Positions 44,944-54,520 of a stretch of DNA of 55,788 nucleotides are shown here, piece after piece. Location of the stretch: contig JANSWS010000005.1 of the NCBI GenBank assembly GCA_024743355.1, forward strand, positions 1-55,788, given 5' to 3'. Below the pieces are notes generated by a model, which was not told the origin of the DNA, did not search any database, and saw only the letters and a list, made by a program, of their open reading frames with translations. The DNA comes from a bacterium (GTDB lineage: Bacteria; Planctomycetota; Planctomycetia; Pirellulales; Pirellulaceae). Each line of letters begins with the position of its first letter. Within the stretch, counting starts at the first letter, position 1. A program made the translations under genes and the position numbers.

Positions 44944-45042
44944 ATGGGCGACATCTTAGTCTGGACAATTCTGGTCATAGCATCGCTATCCGGATTAATG
45001 GCAGTGGCCGTTGCCCTGCATTTCTTCTCGAAACGCTTTTAG
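44944..45042 (+). CDS. Possible 32-residue single-helix membrane protein
   Basis: The frame encodes MGDILVWTILVIASLSGL then MAVAVALHFFSKRF: a short polar start, one hydrophobic helix and a basic end, a common design for small membrane proteins. An in-frame ATG at 44905 would extend it by 13 residues. It ends 22 bases before the NHL gene, which has a perfect ribosome-binding site, so the two could share a transcript. No strong site precedes this one. Unrecognised; it may be spurious. Confidence 0.4.
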   Translation: MGDILVWTILVIASLSGLMAVAVALHFFSKRF

Positions 45043-45051
45043 ATTGTGATT

Positions 45052-45067
45052 AGGAGGACTGAAGGTG
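45052..45067 (+). promoter_or_regulatory. Strong Shine-Dalgarno deciding a GTG start
   Basis: AGGAGG (45052-45057) is followed by a 7-base spacer and GTG at 45065. No ATG lies near enough to use this site, so the NHL protein starts with GTG. Confidence 0.75.
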
Positions 45068-46183
45068 CGAAGGCGACTTTGGATTTGCTTGATTTTCATG
45101 CAGGCGGCGGTGATGGGCCGGGCTCAGGTTGAAGCACAGCAGATAGAGCGCGCGCAATTCCGCCGAATTGTCACCATCGCCGGCAACGGCAAGACCGGTC
45201 GCGCCGCCGAGCAGGGGAGGGCTTTGGATGTCCCACTCTCAAATCCATTCGGAGTTCAACCTGAGGCGGACGGCAGCTTAATTGTGGCTTCCTACGATCA
45301 ACATGTGATCTATCGTCTCGATGCCAACTATCGCAATCTCAAGCTGATCGCAGGAACCGGAAAGGCAGGACTATCCGGGAGTGACGGGGATCGAGCCACT
45401 CAGGTCGACTTCAATCAGCCGCACGAGGTCCAGGTGGACGCTGAGGGCAACATTTACATCGCGGATACCCAGAATAACCGCGTTGGATTGATCGATGCCG
45501 AGACACGCCGTTGGAAGTTGATTGCGGGAACAGGTGAACAAGGCTTCGCGGGTGATAATGGGCCCGCTCAAAGGGCACTCATGAATCAGGCGTATAGTAT
45601 TGTTCTGGACGAAGATTTATTGTTCATCGCGGATCTGAGGAACCATCGTATCCGCAAAGTGGACTTGAGAACGGGCCGAATTGCAACGGTCTGTGGTAAC
45701 GGCAAAAGCGAGTTGCCGACAGACGGCGGCCTGGCCGTCGAACAACCATTGGCTGGGCCGCGCTCCCTGGCCGTGGATCCAGAGAATTTGTGGATTGTTC
45801 TGCGCGAGGGGAACAGCGTGTGGAGAATCGATCGTCATGACGATCGGATTTATCATGTAGCAGGCACGGGCGAGAAGGGATTTACCGGTGATGGAGGCCA
45901 AGCGAGAAACGCTACGTTTGCTGGGCCCAAGGGTATCGCCGTGGATCCACGCGAGGCCCTGTATATTGCCGATACGGAAAATCACGCCATTCGCAAAGTA
46001 AATCTGAGGACGGGTGGAATCTCGACCGTCGTCGGAAATACAGGGCAACCTGGCTTTGATGGAGATGGCGGCGAAGTAGCCCGCCGAAAACTGGCGCGGC
46101 CCCATGGCGTCTGTCTGCTGCCCAACGGGAATCTGCTGATTGGCGACTCCGAAAACCATCGTTTGCGGATGCTGGAAAGATAA
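45065..46183 (+). CDS. Exported NHL-repeat beta-propeller protein
   Basis: 372 residues from a GTG start. The N-terminus MRRRLWICLIFMQAAVMG then AQVEAQ is a signal peptide. About six NHL units follow, each with a variant of (L/V)IAGTGxxGxxGDxGxA then P.xxxVDxxGxxYIADxxNxRIRK, for example LIAGTGEQGFAGDNG, FIADLRNHRIRK, VAGTGEKGFTGDGG and YIADTENHAIRK. This makes a six-bladed propeller outside the cytoplasm. NHL propellers bind ligands or proteins; no enzyme domain is attached. The preceding tiny frame may be its operon partner. Confidence 0.88.
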   Translation: MRRRLWICLIFMQAAVMGRAQVEAQQIERAQFRRIVTIAGNGKTGRAAEQGRALDVPLSNPFGVQPEADGSLIVASYDQHVIYRLDANYRNLKLIAGTGKAGLSGSDGDRATQVDFNQPHEVQVDAEGNIYIADTQNNRVGLIDAETRRWKLIAGTGEQGFAGDNGPAQRALMNQAYSIVLDEDLLFIADLRNHRIRKVDLRTGRIATVCGNGKSELPTDGGLAVEQPLAGPRSLAVDPENLWIVLREGNSVWRIDRHDDRIYHVAGTGEKGFTGDGGQARNATFAGPKGIAVDPREALYIADTENHAIRKVNLRTGGISTVVGNTGQPGFDGDGGEVARRKLARPHGVCLLPNGNLLIGDSENHRLRMLER

Positions 46184-46427
46184 CGGTCACGCCGGGTAAG
46201 CATTGGCCTGGCGGGCCAAACTGTCTGGTTGCCGCCCGTAAAGACCCCCTCGCTCCGAGGGGATGGGTCCACTGCCGCGAGTGTGGTAGGTGAAGTGCAG
46301 CGTGTTTCCGCTGCCTGGCTGGGTTGTCGGACCGTGGGGATTCCCGGATTCTAGATCGTAATTCCTGGACTCAGCAGGGCCGAATTGCGTAATATGAGGT
46401 CGTCGATCGCTGAGTTGCGAGCAGGCG

Positions 46428-46700
46428 ATGTTGTTAGTAGGGCGAGCATCTGTGTGGGATTGGTTGAGTTATCCGGCCGTACGAGCCGTATTGGCAGTAC
46501 TGGTGGTTTTGGTTGTGGTTTTTGGGGGTATCCAGCTCCTAATTCGCCTACGTGCCGCGACCATCAAACCTGACACGAACCACGATGACTTGGCGAAGAA
46601 CTTCGAAGAAATGCGTCTCGAAGGTGACATCGACGAAGCGGAACTCCGAAAGATAAAGGCGGTGCTCGGGAAATCGCAGGATTCCTTGGCTGAAGAGTGA
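46428..46700 (+). CDS. Small membrane protein with SHOCT-like tail
   Basis: 90 residues. One hydrophobic helix (AVRAVLAVLVVLVVVFGGIQLLI), then a cytoplasmic stretch DLAKNFEEMRLEGDIDEAELRKIKAVLGKSQ, which resembles the short C-terminal oligomerisation motif (SHOCT) where a glycine turn follows an aromatic/Leu helix. The spacer to NHL (46184-46427) holds a hairpin CCCCTCG/CGAGGGG near 46247-46263 but no gene. Function unknown. Confidence 0.65.
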   Translation: MLLVGRASVWDWLSYPAVRAVLAVLVVLVVVFGGIQLLIRLRAATIKPDTNHDDLAKNFEEMRLEGDIDEAELRKIKAVLGKSQDSLAEE

Positions 46701-47040
46701 CGCAGTTTATGCGGCTTAATGCCGTCTTTAAGGCGTCCATCTGGCGGGTTTCAATTTCGCCGGTGACTGGCCGATATGTTAGCTGGACTCAAAGCCACGA
46801 TTGTTCTGCGTTTCTTCTCCAGTCTGGGAGACTGGTCAGTTCCGCAACCCATGTATAAGTTTCCTAGGCTCGAACCGAGGACACGGATGCCCGGACTTAA
46901 TCAGACACACTTGGTCGACTGCTTAAGGACCTCGAGCGTAAAACGTGTTCCGAATGTGACCGATGAGAACGCGGTCAGCTATCCATAGCTAGCTCGCTTC
47001 TCACTGGGATCACTGCGATTCATCGAGCAAAGGAGTCGTT
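46701..47040. other. Spacer before clpX
   Basis: 340 bp without a credible gene. It carries an imperfect inverted repeat at 46858-46883 (centre GGCTCGAACC) that resembles a T-arm on the minus strand but does not build a cloverleaf. The clpX ribosome-binding site AAAGGAG ends seven bases before its ATG. Confidence 0.5.
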
Positions 47041-48333
47041 ATGCCTTCTGGTAAGGATGTTGTTTCAGGTCGTCGTGGCGGCAGCGGATCGAATAAGAAG
47101 AATGCCTTCTGTTCGTTTTGTCGCAAGAGCTACCGTGATGTCGGTCCGCTCGTCGAGGGGCCTGGCGACGTCTACATATGCGGCGAGTGTATCGAGCTCT
47201 GCCAGTCTATTCTGGATCAGGAGCAGAAGCGACGTGGTACAACGAGTAGTTTGTTCAATGAAATCCCTTCGCCCAGGGAAATCGTCGAGCATCTCGATCA
47301 ATATGTGATTGGCCAGTCTTCGGCTAAGCGTGTCTTGGCGGTGGCGGTTCACAATCACTACAAACGCCTTTCCAGTGAGTGGAACGGATCGGACGTCGAG
47401 ATAGAAAAATCCAATATCTTGCTGGTGGGTCCAACCGGCAGCGGCAAGACCTTGCTGGCCAGGACGCTGGCCAAGATGCTTAACGTGCCATTCGCCATTG
47501 GCGATGCCACCACGCTGACGGAAGCGGGCTACGTAGGCGAAGACGTTGAAAACCTGCTGTTGAAGTTGCTGCATGCGGCGGACTTCGATGTGGAGGCCGC
47601 TCAGCGAGGAATTCTGTATATCGATGAGGTGGATAAAGTTGGCAAAACCAGCCACAACGTCTCCATAACGCGGGACGTTTCCGGTGAAGGCGTCCAGCAA
47701 TCGTTGCTGAAAATGCTGGAAGGAACGGTAGCCAATGTTCCACCTCAGGGCGGTCGCAAGCATCCTGAACAGCAATATATTCAGATGGACACGTCGAATA
47801 TTCTGTTCATCTGCGGTGGAACTTTTGTAGGCGTGGAAGAAATTGTCCGCAAGCGCTTGGGCAAGAAGACCCTCGGTTTCGGAGCCTCTGGCCAACAGCA
47901 TGCCTCCGATTTGACGGCAGCCGAATTGATGCCGCAGGTGACCTCGGATGACGTGCTGCAATTCGGCATGATCCCCGAATTTGTTGGTCGCTTGCCGGTC
48001 GTCTCCGCTCTGGCTCCGCTGGACGAAGCCGGTCTGATTCAGGTGCTCACCGAACCGAAGAACGCTCTGGTCAAACAGTTCCAGGCTTTGTTCGGCATGG
48101 AAGACTGCGAATTGATCTTCACCGAAGCGGCTTTGCGTACCATGGCGCAACAGGCTCTCAACAAGTCCGTGGGTGCACGCGGTCTGCGGGGCATTGTTGA
48201 AAGTGTCATGCTCGACATCATGTTCGACCTGCCAGAGCAACCCAAGGGAACTGTTTTCACGATCGACGTGGATGAAGCCGGGGGCCAGCTCAAGCCCTTC
48301 AAGGCTATGCCGACCGAAAAGAAGAGTGCCTAG
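47041..48333 (+). CDS. clpX: ATP-dependent Clp protease ATP-binding subunit ClpX
   Basis: Unfolds substrates and feeds them into ClpP. 430 residues. The N-terminal zinc-binding domain is [20 protein letters not shown] with later CGECIELC. The AAA+ module shows [20 protein letters not shown], Walker A GPTGSGKT, the pore loop [11 protein letters not shown], Walker [10 protein letters not shown] and the RKH loop GGRKHPEQQ. The sensor-2 segment is [14 protein letters not shown] good ribosome-binding site precedes the ATG. clpP is not next to it here. The terminator stem covers the stop codon. Confidence 0.97.
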   Translation: MPSGKDVVSGRRGGSGSNKKNAFCSFCRKSYRDVGPLVEGPGDVYICGECIELCQSILDQEQKRRGTTSSLFNEIPSPREIVEHLDQYVIGQSSAKRVLAVAVHNHYKRLSSEWNGSDVEIEKSNILLVGPTGSGKTLLARTLAKMLNVPFAIGDATTLTEAGYVGEDVENLLLKLLHAADFDVEAAQRGILYIDEVDKVGKTSHNVSITRDVSGEGVQQSLLKMLEGTVANVPPQGGRKHPEQQYIQMDTSNILFICGGTFVGVEEIVRKRLGKKTLGFGASGQQHASDLTAAELMPQVTSDDVLQFGMIPEFVGRLPVVSALAPLDEAGLIQVLTEPKNALVKQFQALFGMEDCELIFTEAALRTMAQQALNKSVGARGLRGIVESVMLDIMFDLPEQPKGTVFTIDVDEAGGQLKPFKAMPTEKKSA

Positions 48334-48355
48334 CCATCGGCAGGCACTGGGCTTT
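48325..48355 (+). terminator. Intrinsic terminator overlapping the clpX stop
   Basis: AGTGCC (48325-48330) pairs with GGCACT (48343-48348), extended by inner GCC/GGC. A short T-run follows (CTTTT). The left arm includes the last sense codons of clpX and the TAG stop lies in the stem-loop, so translation termination and transcript end are very close. It faces the convergent gltX. Confidence 0.65.
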
Positions 48356-48430
48356 TGATATTAACTGGCCGCCTGTTTCGGAATTCGGGCAATCTGTGAT
48401 TGATCGAATTCAAATTTCGATTTCAGGCGG

Positions 48431-50026
48431 TCAGCTGGCTTGGCCGACTTGTGCGAGACTTTGGTCGATGCGTCGCAGGCAGCGTTCTTGCCCCAGTATC
48501 GCCAAGCTGTCAAACATTCCAAATCCAACCGCTTTTCCGGTGGTGGAAACACGCAAGGCATGAATGATCTGATTGAATTTAATGCCTTCCTTCTCAACAA
48601 AGGCCTTTAAACATTCTTCGGTCGTTGGAGCGTCGAAGACTTCTAGCTCGGCCAACTGATCGCGGAATTTGCGGAGTAGTTCCACTGCCGTCGCGTCCTG
48701 CGTGAGTCTCTTGTCAAAGGCCGCCTGGTCGTAGACGAGAGCGTCGTCGGGGGTGAAGAAATCTTCGAAGTCCAAGATGTCGCCCGCGATTTTAATGCGG
48801 TCGTCCGCGGCCCTCACGATAGCCAGCAACAAGCGTCGTTCGTCTTGGGCAGGGGTTGGGCTGACAAGTTTTGCGGCTTGCAGGAAGGGCAGGCACATCT
48901 CCGATTTGCTTTCATCGCTGAGCTGATTCATCCAGCGGCTTTGGAAGGCCAGCAATTTCTGGGGGTCAAAGCTGGCGGGGGCTTTGTTGACTCGCTGTAA
49001 GTCAAACAACTCGATCATCTGTTCGCGAGTAAAATCTTCCGTGCTATCGTCCAACGCCCACCCCAACAGCAGCAGGTAGTTCAGCAAGCTGTCCGCCAGA
49101 AAACCTATTTGTCGATAAAAATCGACGATAACCGGATTGAATGTGTCCGCTGAAAAATCCTGCTGTTCAGAGCTGCCAATCCGATCTGCAACTTTTTTGC
49201 CAAGCTCAAACAGCGCAGCAAAATCCTTGTTCTTGAGGTACTTGTCCAGTTTCCGTTTGCTCAGTTTGGCCGTGCCTCCAGGTTCCGCCACAAAGGGCAA
49301 ATGCGCGTAATTGGGTAGCGGGTATCCCAAAGATTGCGCGATGAAGATTTGTCGAGGGGTATTGCTCAGGTGCTCGACTGCCCTGACGACATGCGTAATT
49401 TGCATCTCATGATCGTCGACCACGCTGGCAAGGTGGTAAAGGCAGGTACCATCAGCCCGCTGGATGACATGGTCTTGCTCTTGAGCCCAGTCGAATTCGA
49501 CGCGACCGCGAATTTGATCCTCAAATGCGCATTTGCCTTCACGCGGCATTTTTAAACGCACAACCGCTGAACGGCCTTGAGCTTCAAACTCGGCAGCTTG
49601 CGCGTCCGTTTCCGCCATCCAACGGCGGTCGTAAACGAAAGTTGTTCCGCTTTTCTCAGCCAGTTGCCGCTGTTCTTGCAACTCTTCGGGCTGGGCATAG
49701 TCGCGGTAAGCATGCCCGGATTCGAGCAGATTCTGAGCCGCAGCTGAGTACAACTGGCTTCGCTGCGATTGAAAGTAAGGACCGTGCGGTCCGATGGATC
49801 CCTTTCCATCCGCGGTCGGACCTTCGTCCCAGTTGAGGCCCAGCCAGCTGAATCCGTCAAGAATCGGTTGCAGGGCTTCCGCCACATTCCGGTTGGCGTC
49901 GGTGTCATCAATTCTCAGAATGAATTGTCCGCCCGACTGACGCGCTAGAAGCCAATTGAATAGGGCTGTGCGGACACCGCCGATATGGAGATATCCCGTC
50001 GGGCTTGGGGCAAATCGAGTACGCAT
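48431..50026 (-). CDS. gltX: Glutamyl-tRNA synthetase
   Basis: Class I synthetase charging tRNA-Glu. From the ATG it is 531 residues, beginning [17 protein letters not shown], which sets the HIGH motif (HIGG) at the usual distance; a GTG five codons upstream is an alternative start. The second motif is KLSKRK (KMSKS-like). ILRIDDTD and [10 protein letters not shown] are also typical. The anticodon-binding C-terminal part is present. The downstream strand is convergent with clpX. Whether it is discriminating or also charges tRNA-Gln cannot be told. Confidence 0.95.
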   Translation of the reverse strand: MRTRFAPSPTGYLHIGGVRTALFNWLLARQSGGQFILRIDDTDANRNVAEALQPILDGFSWLGLNWDEGPTADGKGSIGPHGPYFQSQRSQLYSAAAQNLLESGHAYRDYAQPEELQEQRQLAEKSGTTFVYDRRWMAETDAQAAEFEAQGRSAVVRLKMPREGKCAFEDQIRGRVEFDWAQEQDHVIQRADGTCLYHLASVVDDHEMQITHVVRAVEHLSNTPRQIFIAQSLGYPLPNYAHLPFVAEPGGTAKLSKRKLDKYLKNKDFAALFELGKKVADRIGSSEQQDFSADTFNPVIVDFYRQIGFLADSLLNYLLLLGWALDDSTEDFTREQMIELFDLQRVNKAPASFDPQKLLAFQSRWMNQLSDESKSEMCLPFLQAAKLVSPTPAQDERRLLLAIVRAADDRIKIAGDILDFEDFFTPDDALVYDQAAFDKRLTQDATAVELLRKFRDQLAELEVFDAPTTEECLKAFVEKEGIKFNQIIHALRVSTTGKAVGFGMFDSLAILGQERCLRRIDQSLAQVGQAS

Positions 50027-50160
50027 GCGGAGTGTCGTCACAAAATTGCGGGGTCATGAATGAAAGACTGGCAGATCTCACCCCCCGCATAGCTTAGGCA
50101 CATTCCTAGGGATGCAAAGTGGGGCTTCCCGGTCGTCAAGCGTGGCCGGCGGTTGCAGTC

Positions 50161-52029
50161 TTAAGCTGCCCGATTTTGTTTCTGCTGCAGGCGCCGCATG
50201 CGGCGACGCTCGGCCTTTGTCAGCGAGCGGCTAGAGTCGCTCGTGTCCGGGCTGTCATCTTCGTTTTGGGCAGTGTCTGCCTGACTCGAATTTGCCTCTT
50301 TCTTGGGAGTTGAGTCATCCGTGGCGGGCGGCTGAAGCCGGAAACGGGCCAAGAAGCCACCGGGTTTTTCGGACTTGGTGGGAGCCTTGGATTTCGTAGC
50401 GGCGGATTTGGCGGATGGGCTCGTGTCGCTTCCGCCGCGGGAAAACCAGCCTTTCTTATTGGAAGAGGTTTCTTCGGACTCAGACTTCTCAGTCTTGGTC
50501 TGGGCCCTAGTCTTACTCTTGAGCCAGCCACCTAACGAGCGAGCGGACGCCTTGGATGGTTCACTCGAGTCGCTGCCTTCCGTCTGAGGCTTCTGCGCTG
50601 GCCGCTTCACCTTGTGAAATTCCGCCGCGTCATCGTCATCCTTGGCGGGCTTTATCCAACTCGAAAAGCGGCCGGCTTTCGCAGTCTTCGCATTGGCCGA
50701 AGCCTTGCTCGCTTCTTTACCAGCCTCGGCGGGTTTCGCTTTACCAGCTTCGGCGGGCTTCCCGGGGACGCTAGATCGCATCTTGCTGGTTTCGGTGGAA
50801 AGCGATTCCGAATCATCGCTGTCAGGCGAGTCGCCGGAGCGGCGGAAAAGCCGACTCAAGCGCGAAGGCTTGAGTGTGGATTTTGCTTGTGGAGCTTGAG
50901 CTTGAGCTTGAGCTTGTGTGGCCCGCTGGCTTTTCTCGATAGACGGTTGTTGCGTCTTCTGCGCGGAGGCTTGAAGCTTGTCCTTGGAGGATAAAGCGTT
51001 TTCTTCTCGCTGGCGTGTAAAGGAAGGTAAACGCAGGTTCCACCTGGACTTGGTATCTGCCTGGTCCGTTTCTTTCTCGGAGGCTTTCCGCGTGGACTCC
51101 GACGATTTTTGCATCTTCGAGTTGCGGGCGAATCGCGAGCTGGCCATGCGGCTTCGCGCCAAGAATCTCTGCTGGGCTTCTTGGTAAACAGCTCTCAGGT
51201 AAGTCAGTGCCGATAGCCAGATGGCGGTGAGCCCGCCAATCCACAGGGCAGCCTTAAGCCAAATACGATACTGCAAGGTTATTTCGAGCAGAAATTCTTC
51301 CTGGGCCAAGGCCGCGCTGCCGGCCCAGGAAGAAAGCCCTGCTAGCCAGAGCACCAGACTCAGCGGCACCGTTTTCAGTTCGCTGCACAATCGTAGACCC
51401 AGCATTCCAATCAGCACCGCCAACGTCGCTGTTGTAACCATGGGACCGCCAAGGCCCAAGTTGATTTGGCACCAACCGTCGATGGCTAGGCCGATCAGTT
51501 CCGACAGGCGGGTGGTTGCATCCAAACTAGCTAGCAAGCAAGTAATCACCAGCCAGAACCAGAGCCGATACTCGCCGCGGTAATCATCCAGCTTGTGGCG
51601 ACGGAGTTGAAAAGTGAGCAATGTGGCGGCCAGGCAAACCAGCCAAAGGTGACTTCCAAACCAGGCCACGATGCTGCTGGGATGGGACGCATCCAGGGAA
51701 GCAGCCAGCGGGTGTCCGTACCACCGCAAAGTGCCGCTGACGTAAATCATGTAGTGCGCCAGCATCAGTATCGTTGGTATCGCGATGCTGAGCACACAGG
51801 CTGCCAGATAGCTCACCCGTCGAACGGGGATGAGCTGGACCAGTCTTTGGCTGCAGGCCTTACGTACCTCGTGGCTATAGCCAGCCCCACGCCGTGCGGA
51901 CGCATCAACTTGAAGGGCTGCTTCCTTATGGGCTGCCGCCGAGGTTGCTCCCAGCGACTGTTCAGATGTCATGCTATCCCGGAGAACTCTCCGTCTGCGG
52001 TCATTCCGCGGATCCCGCGAAAAGGGCAT
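50161..52029 (-). CDS. Multi-pass membrane protein with long Lys/Ser/Ala-rich cytoplasmic tail
   Basis: 622 residues. Residues about 65-310 contain perhaps seven hydrophobic helices (for example VSYLAACVLSIAIPTILMLAHY, LWLVCLAATLLTF, ATLAVLIGMLGLRL). The remaining 310 residues are low-complexity, rich in Lys, Ser, Ala, Glu and Gln, with direct repeats such as PAEAGKAKPAEAGKE and AQAQAQA, and end in SLTKAERRRMRRLQQKQNR. GGGAGAG lies about ten bases before the chosen ATG; an internal ATG at 51972 is an alternative. No family is recognised. A scaffold or DNA/RNA-contacting membrane role would fit the basic tail, but this is guesswork. Confidence 0.72.
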   Translation of the reverse strand: MPFSRDPRNDRRRRVLRDSMTSEQSLGATSAAAHKEAALQVDASARRGAGYSHEVRKACSQRLVQLIPVRRVSYLAACVLSIAIPTILMLAHYMIYVSGTLRWYGHPLAASLDASHPSSIVAWFGSHLWLVCLAATLLTFQLRRHKLDDYRGEYRLWFWLVITCLLASLDATTRLSELIGLAIDGWCQINLGLGGPMVTTATLAVLIGMLGLRLCSELKTVPLSLVLWLAGLSSWAGSAALAQEEFLLEITLQYRIWLKAALWIGGLTAIWLSALTYLRAVYQEAQQRFLARSRMASSRFARNSKMQKSSESTRKASEKETDQADTKSRWNLRLPSFTRQREENALSSKDKLQASAQKTQQPSIEKSQRATQAQAQAQAPQAKSTLKPSRLSRLFRRSGDSPDSDDSESLSTETSKMRSSVPGKPAEAGKAKPAEAGKEASKASANAKTAKAGRFSSWIKPAKDDDDAAEFHKVKRPAQKPQTEGSDSSEPSKASARSLGGWLKSKTRAQTKTEKSESEETSSNKKGWFSRGGSDTSPSAKSAATKSKAPTKSEKPGGFLARFRLQPPATDDSTPKKEANSSQADTAQNEDDSPDTSDSSRSLTKAERRRMRRLQQKQNRAA

Positions 52030-52216
52030 GTTGAGTCTCTCCCGGACCGTTGAAAGAAGTAGAGGCAGCGAAAGAAACGCTCTTGTGAGGGGACAATCGC
52101 AGAATCAACAGTGGATTGCAAGGCAGTTTGTCGTAGGGAATGTAGGGATGTTAGCGGCATAGGCTGTTGCACCGCGCAGATTTGTTAAGCAACCCCGTTT
52201 TCCGGTCGTCCAATTT

Positions 52217-52245
52217 TTGACGCGTTTTCGATGGCATCCTAAATT
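52217..52245 (+). promoter_or_regulatory. Sigma-70-like promoter of the GGDEF gene
   Basis: TTGACG (52217-52222), a 17-base spacer and TAAATT (52240-52245) lie about 65 bases before the start codon. Five of six and four of six positions match the consensus. Confidence 0.5.
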
Positions 52246-52309
52246 TCCTTGCAACCTCAAGATCCACGTCGATCCGCCGGCAAAATGCTCGTACGACTAG
52301 TAAAACACC

Positions 52310-54520
52310 ATGACGCTCGCAAATCTGACGCCTGACGAATCCCTATTGAATACGCCGGTGGGCGGAAACCCGCCCGTCATGCCCCGGCAGCCCGATGTCC
52401 CAGCCTCGGTGGAGGTGGATCGACGTTTGGTTGAGTCACGCTTAGGAATGCACGCGAGTTTGTACTTTGCATTGCGAGCAAAACATCCACCCACCGCCGA
52501 GCATTGTTTACGGGTCGCGCTGGGCTGTTCACGCTGGGCTGGCTGGCGGAAGTTACCCGAGCCCACCAGGGATTTGCTCGAAGTCGCCGCTTTGCTGCAT
52601 GACATCGGCAAGATCGGCGTACCCGACGTAGTGCTCCAAAAGCCTGGCCGTCTCTCGCCCAAAGAACTCTTGATCATGGAGTCCCAACGCCAGCTGGCTG
52701 AGCAACTGTTGGCTACCGCAGGCGCGGGGGATGCGCTGCTGCAAGTCGTTAGCTCGTCTCAGGTGCGGTTCGATCAGTTTGAACAGTTGGATGCGGTTCA
52801 TCTGGCGGCTGGCATGCTGGCCATCGTGGATGCCTTTGATTCCATGACATCCGAGCAGGTCTTTCGAAGGGCCATGAGTCAGGAACGCGCCTTGGAAGAG
52901 TTGTTCGCGCATGCTGGAACACAGTTTGCGCCTTCACTGGTCCAAGATTTTGCAGTTCTCATGCAGGAGCCTAAAGAGGCTCTGGAAGTTGAGCTTCGCT
53001 CTCGATGGCTTGGAAAATTGGCCAGCGACATCGCCCCTGGATTTCACGCGCGCAACGGATTGGGCGAGGGGATGACACGAAACAACTCAGGCACTATCGG
53101 GACTTCCACGCAAGATCTGTTGTTCCACAAGCGGTTACTTGACTCGCTCACCGATGGCGTTGTCTATCTAGGTCGAGATGGCAAGATTCTGAGCTGGAAT
53201 CGGGGTGCGGAACAATTAGTCGGTAGGCAATCAGCCAGTGTGCTTCACCGAAACTGGTCGGCCGAATTGATGGGACTGAGAGACCTGTCCGGTGATAAAT
53301 TGACGGAGGAGCAGTGTCCGCTTCGCCAGCTAGCCCGAACCAATGCACAGTGGGATGAGCGTTATCGAATCCATGGCGCGCACGGCTCGCAGTACACGGT
53401 CTTGCTGCGAGCCATGCCGGTCTTCAGCCAGAACCGTGAATACTGCGGTGTGCTGATCATTCTTCGCAACGCATCGGCGGAAGAGGATTTGCAGGAGAAA
53501 ATCGAGTCGCTGCAAGTCATTGCAACCAGTGATGCTCTAACAAAGGTAGCCAATAGAGCCGAGCTGACCCGGCAGTTGCCCGAATTTCTGTCGCGGCATT
53601 TGCGACAAGGGATTCCTGGCAGTTTGATTATTTGCGATATCGACTACTTCAAGAAGATCAACGACACGTTTGGCCATCAGGCAGGCGACGAGGCACTCGT
53701 TACCTTTGCTGGTCTGCTCCGCGAGAACGCCAGGGAAAACGATCTGGTAGCACGCTACGGCGGTGAGGAGTTTGTGATTATGTGTTCAGGTTGCGATCAC
53801 TCGGCGGCAGTCAACCGAGCGGAACAGATGCGCGTTAACATTCAAATGACGCCAGTGCCTTCACTCGACGGTCGGAATATGACGAGCAGCTTCGGGGTAA
53901 CCGCTATCCAGCCCGGAGACACGCCTGAAACACTTCTGGCCCGCGCTGATCGAGCTCTGATGATCGCCAAGAAAAATGGTCGCAATCAAGTGGTACAGTT
54001 GGGAGCAGGGCAAGCCGATAGTGACAAAGCGGATGCGGCACAGGTTGCTGACTCGGTCCCAGCCCAGAAAACACGGGGTACTTGGAAGCAGTGGTTCTCA
54101 GGCATCGGAGATGCGATTCTCAGCAACGCCTACCTGGCGGCGGTGCCCAAGGAAGTAGTCGTTCAGAAGTTGCACGGGTTCATCAACGATCACCAAGCGG
54201 AAGTGGTCAACGCCGACGAGAATTCGGTGGTGATACGTGTCGACGGAAAGAACTTTCAAGGCCGTCGCGGCGAAAGACCAACGTCGATGATGCTGTGCGT
54301 CGAAATCAAGAACGTACAGTTCGCCTGTAATACGGACCGAGGTACCGTCTACCAGAGTCGCTCATTGTTGAATGTTGATGTTAAACCCTATCGAGCTCGC
54401 GATCGCCGCTCCGAGACGCTCCAAGGGCAAGCGACTCAATTGTTGCTGAGCTTCCGCTCTTACGTGGTCGCTCAAGAGATCGATGAGGCGCTTCGCTCCA
54501 AGATTATGGAGCCTCGATAG
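52310..54520 (+). CDS. Diguanylate cyclase with degenerate HD-GYP and PAS domains
   Basis: 736 residues, predicted cytoplasmic. Residues about 60-230 resemble HD-GYP: LLHDIGKIGVPD is intact (H97-D98) but the HHE and GYP motifs are missing (VVSSSQVRFDQFEQLDA occupies that place). A PAS domain follows near 275-390 (LLDSLTDGVVYLGRDGKILSWNRGAEQLVG), then GGDEF near 395-560 with active site GGEEF (484-488) and an RxxD inhibitory site (R475-END) five residues before it. The last ~130 residues (YLAAVPKEVVVQKLHGFINDHQ onward) form a domain I do not recognise, possibly PilZ-like. It likely makes cyclic di-GMP; the HD part probably cannot hydrolyse it. Confidence 0.9.
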   Translation: MTLANLTPDESLLNTPVGGNPPVMPRQPDVPASVEVDRRLVESRLGMHASLYFALRAKHPPTAEHCLRVALGCSRWAGWRKLPEPTRDLLEVAALLHDIGKIGVPDVVLQKPGRLSPKELLIMESQRQLAEQLLATAGAGDALLQVVSSSQVRFDQFEQLDAVHLAAGMLAIVDAFDSMTSEQVFRRAMSQERALEELFAHAGTQFAPSLVQDFAVLMQEPKEALEVELRSRWLGKLASDIAPGFHARNGLGEGMTRNNSGTIGTSTQDLLFHKRLLDSLTDGVVYLGRDGKILSWNRGAEQLVGRQSASVLHRNWSAELMGLRDLSGDKLTEEQCPLRQLARTNAQWDERYRIHGAHGSQYTVLLRAMPVFSQNREYCGVLIILRNASAEEDLQEKIESLQVIATSDALTKVANRAELTRQLPEFLSRHLRQGIPGSLIICDIDYFKKINDTFGHQAGDEALVTFAGLLRENARENDLVARYGGEEFVIMCSGCDHSAAVNRAEQMRVNIQMTPVPSLDGRNMTSSFGVTAIQPGDTPETLLARADRALMIAKKNGRNQVVQLGAGQADSDKADAAQVADSVPAQKTRGTWKQWFSGIGDAILSNAYLAAVPKEVVVQKLHGFINDHQAEVVNADENSVVIRVDGKNFQGRRGERPTSMMLCVEIKNVQFACNTDRGTVYQSRSLLNVDVKPYRARDRRSETLQGQATQLLLSFRSYVVAQEIDEALRSKIMEPR

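Noticed and set aside
46855-46940. tRNA-like pattern on the minus strand (GGTTCGAGCC with following CCTAGG)
   Set aside because: The T-arm stem does not pair properly and no acceptor or anticodon stem can be built; it is better explained as an imperfect inverted repeat.
47065-48240. Long antisense frame (391 codons) opposite clpX
   Set aside because: It is fully opposite a gene with complete ClpX motifs, has no domain and no ribosome-binding site; long antisense frames are common in GC-rich coding DNA.
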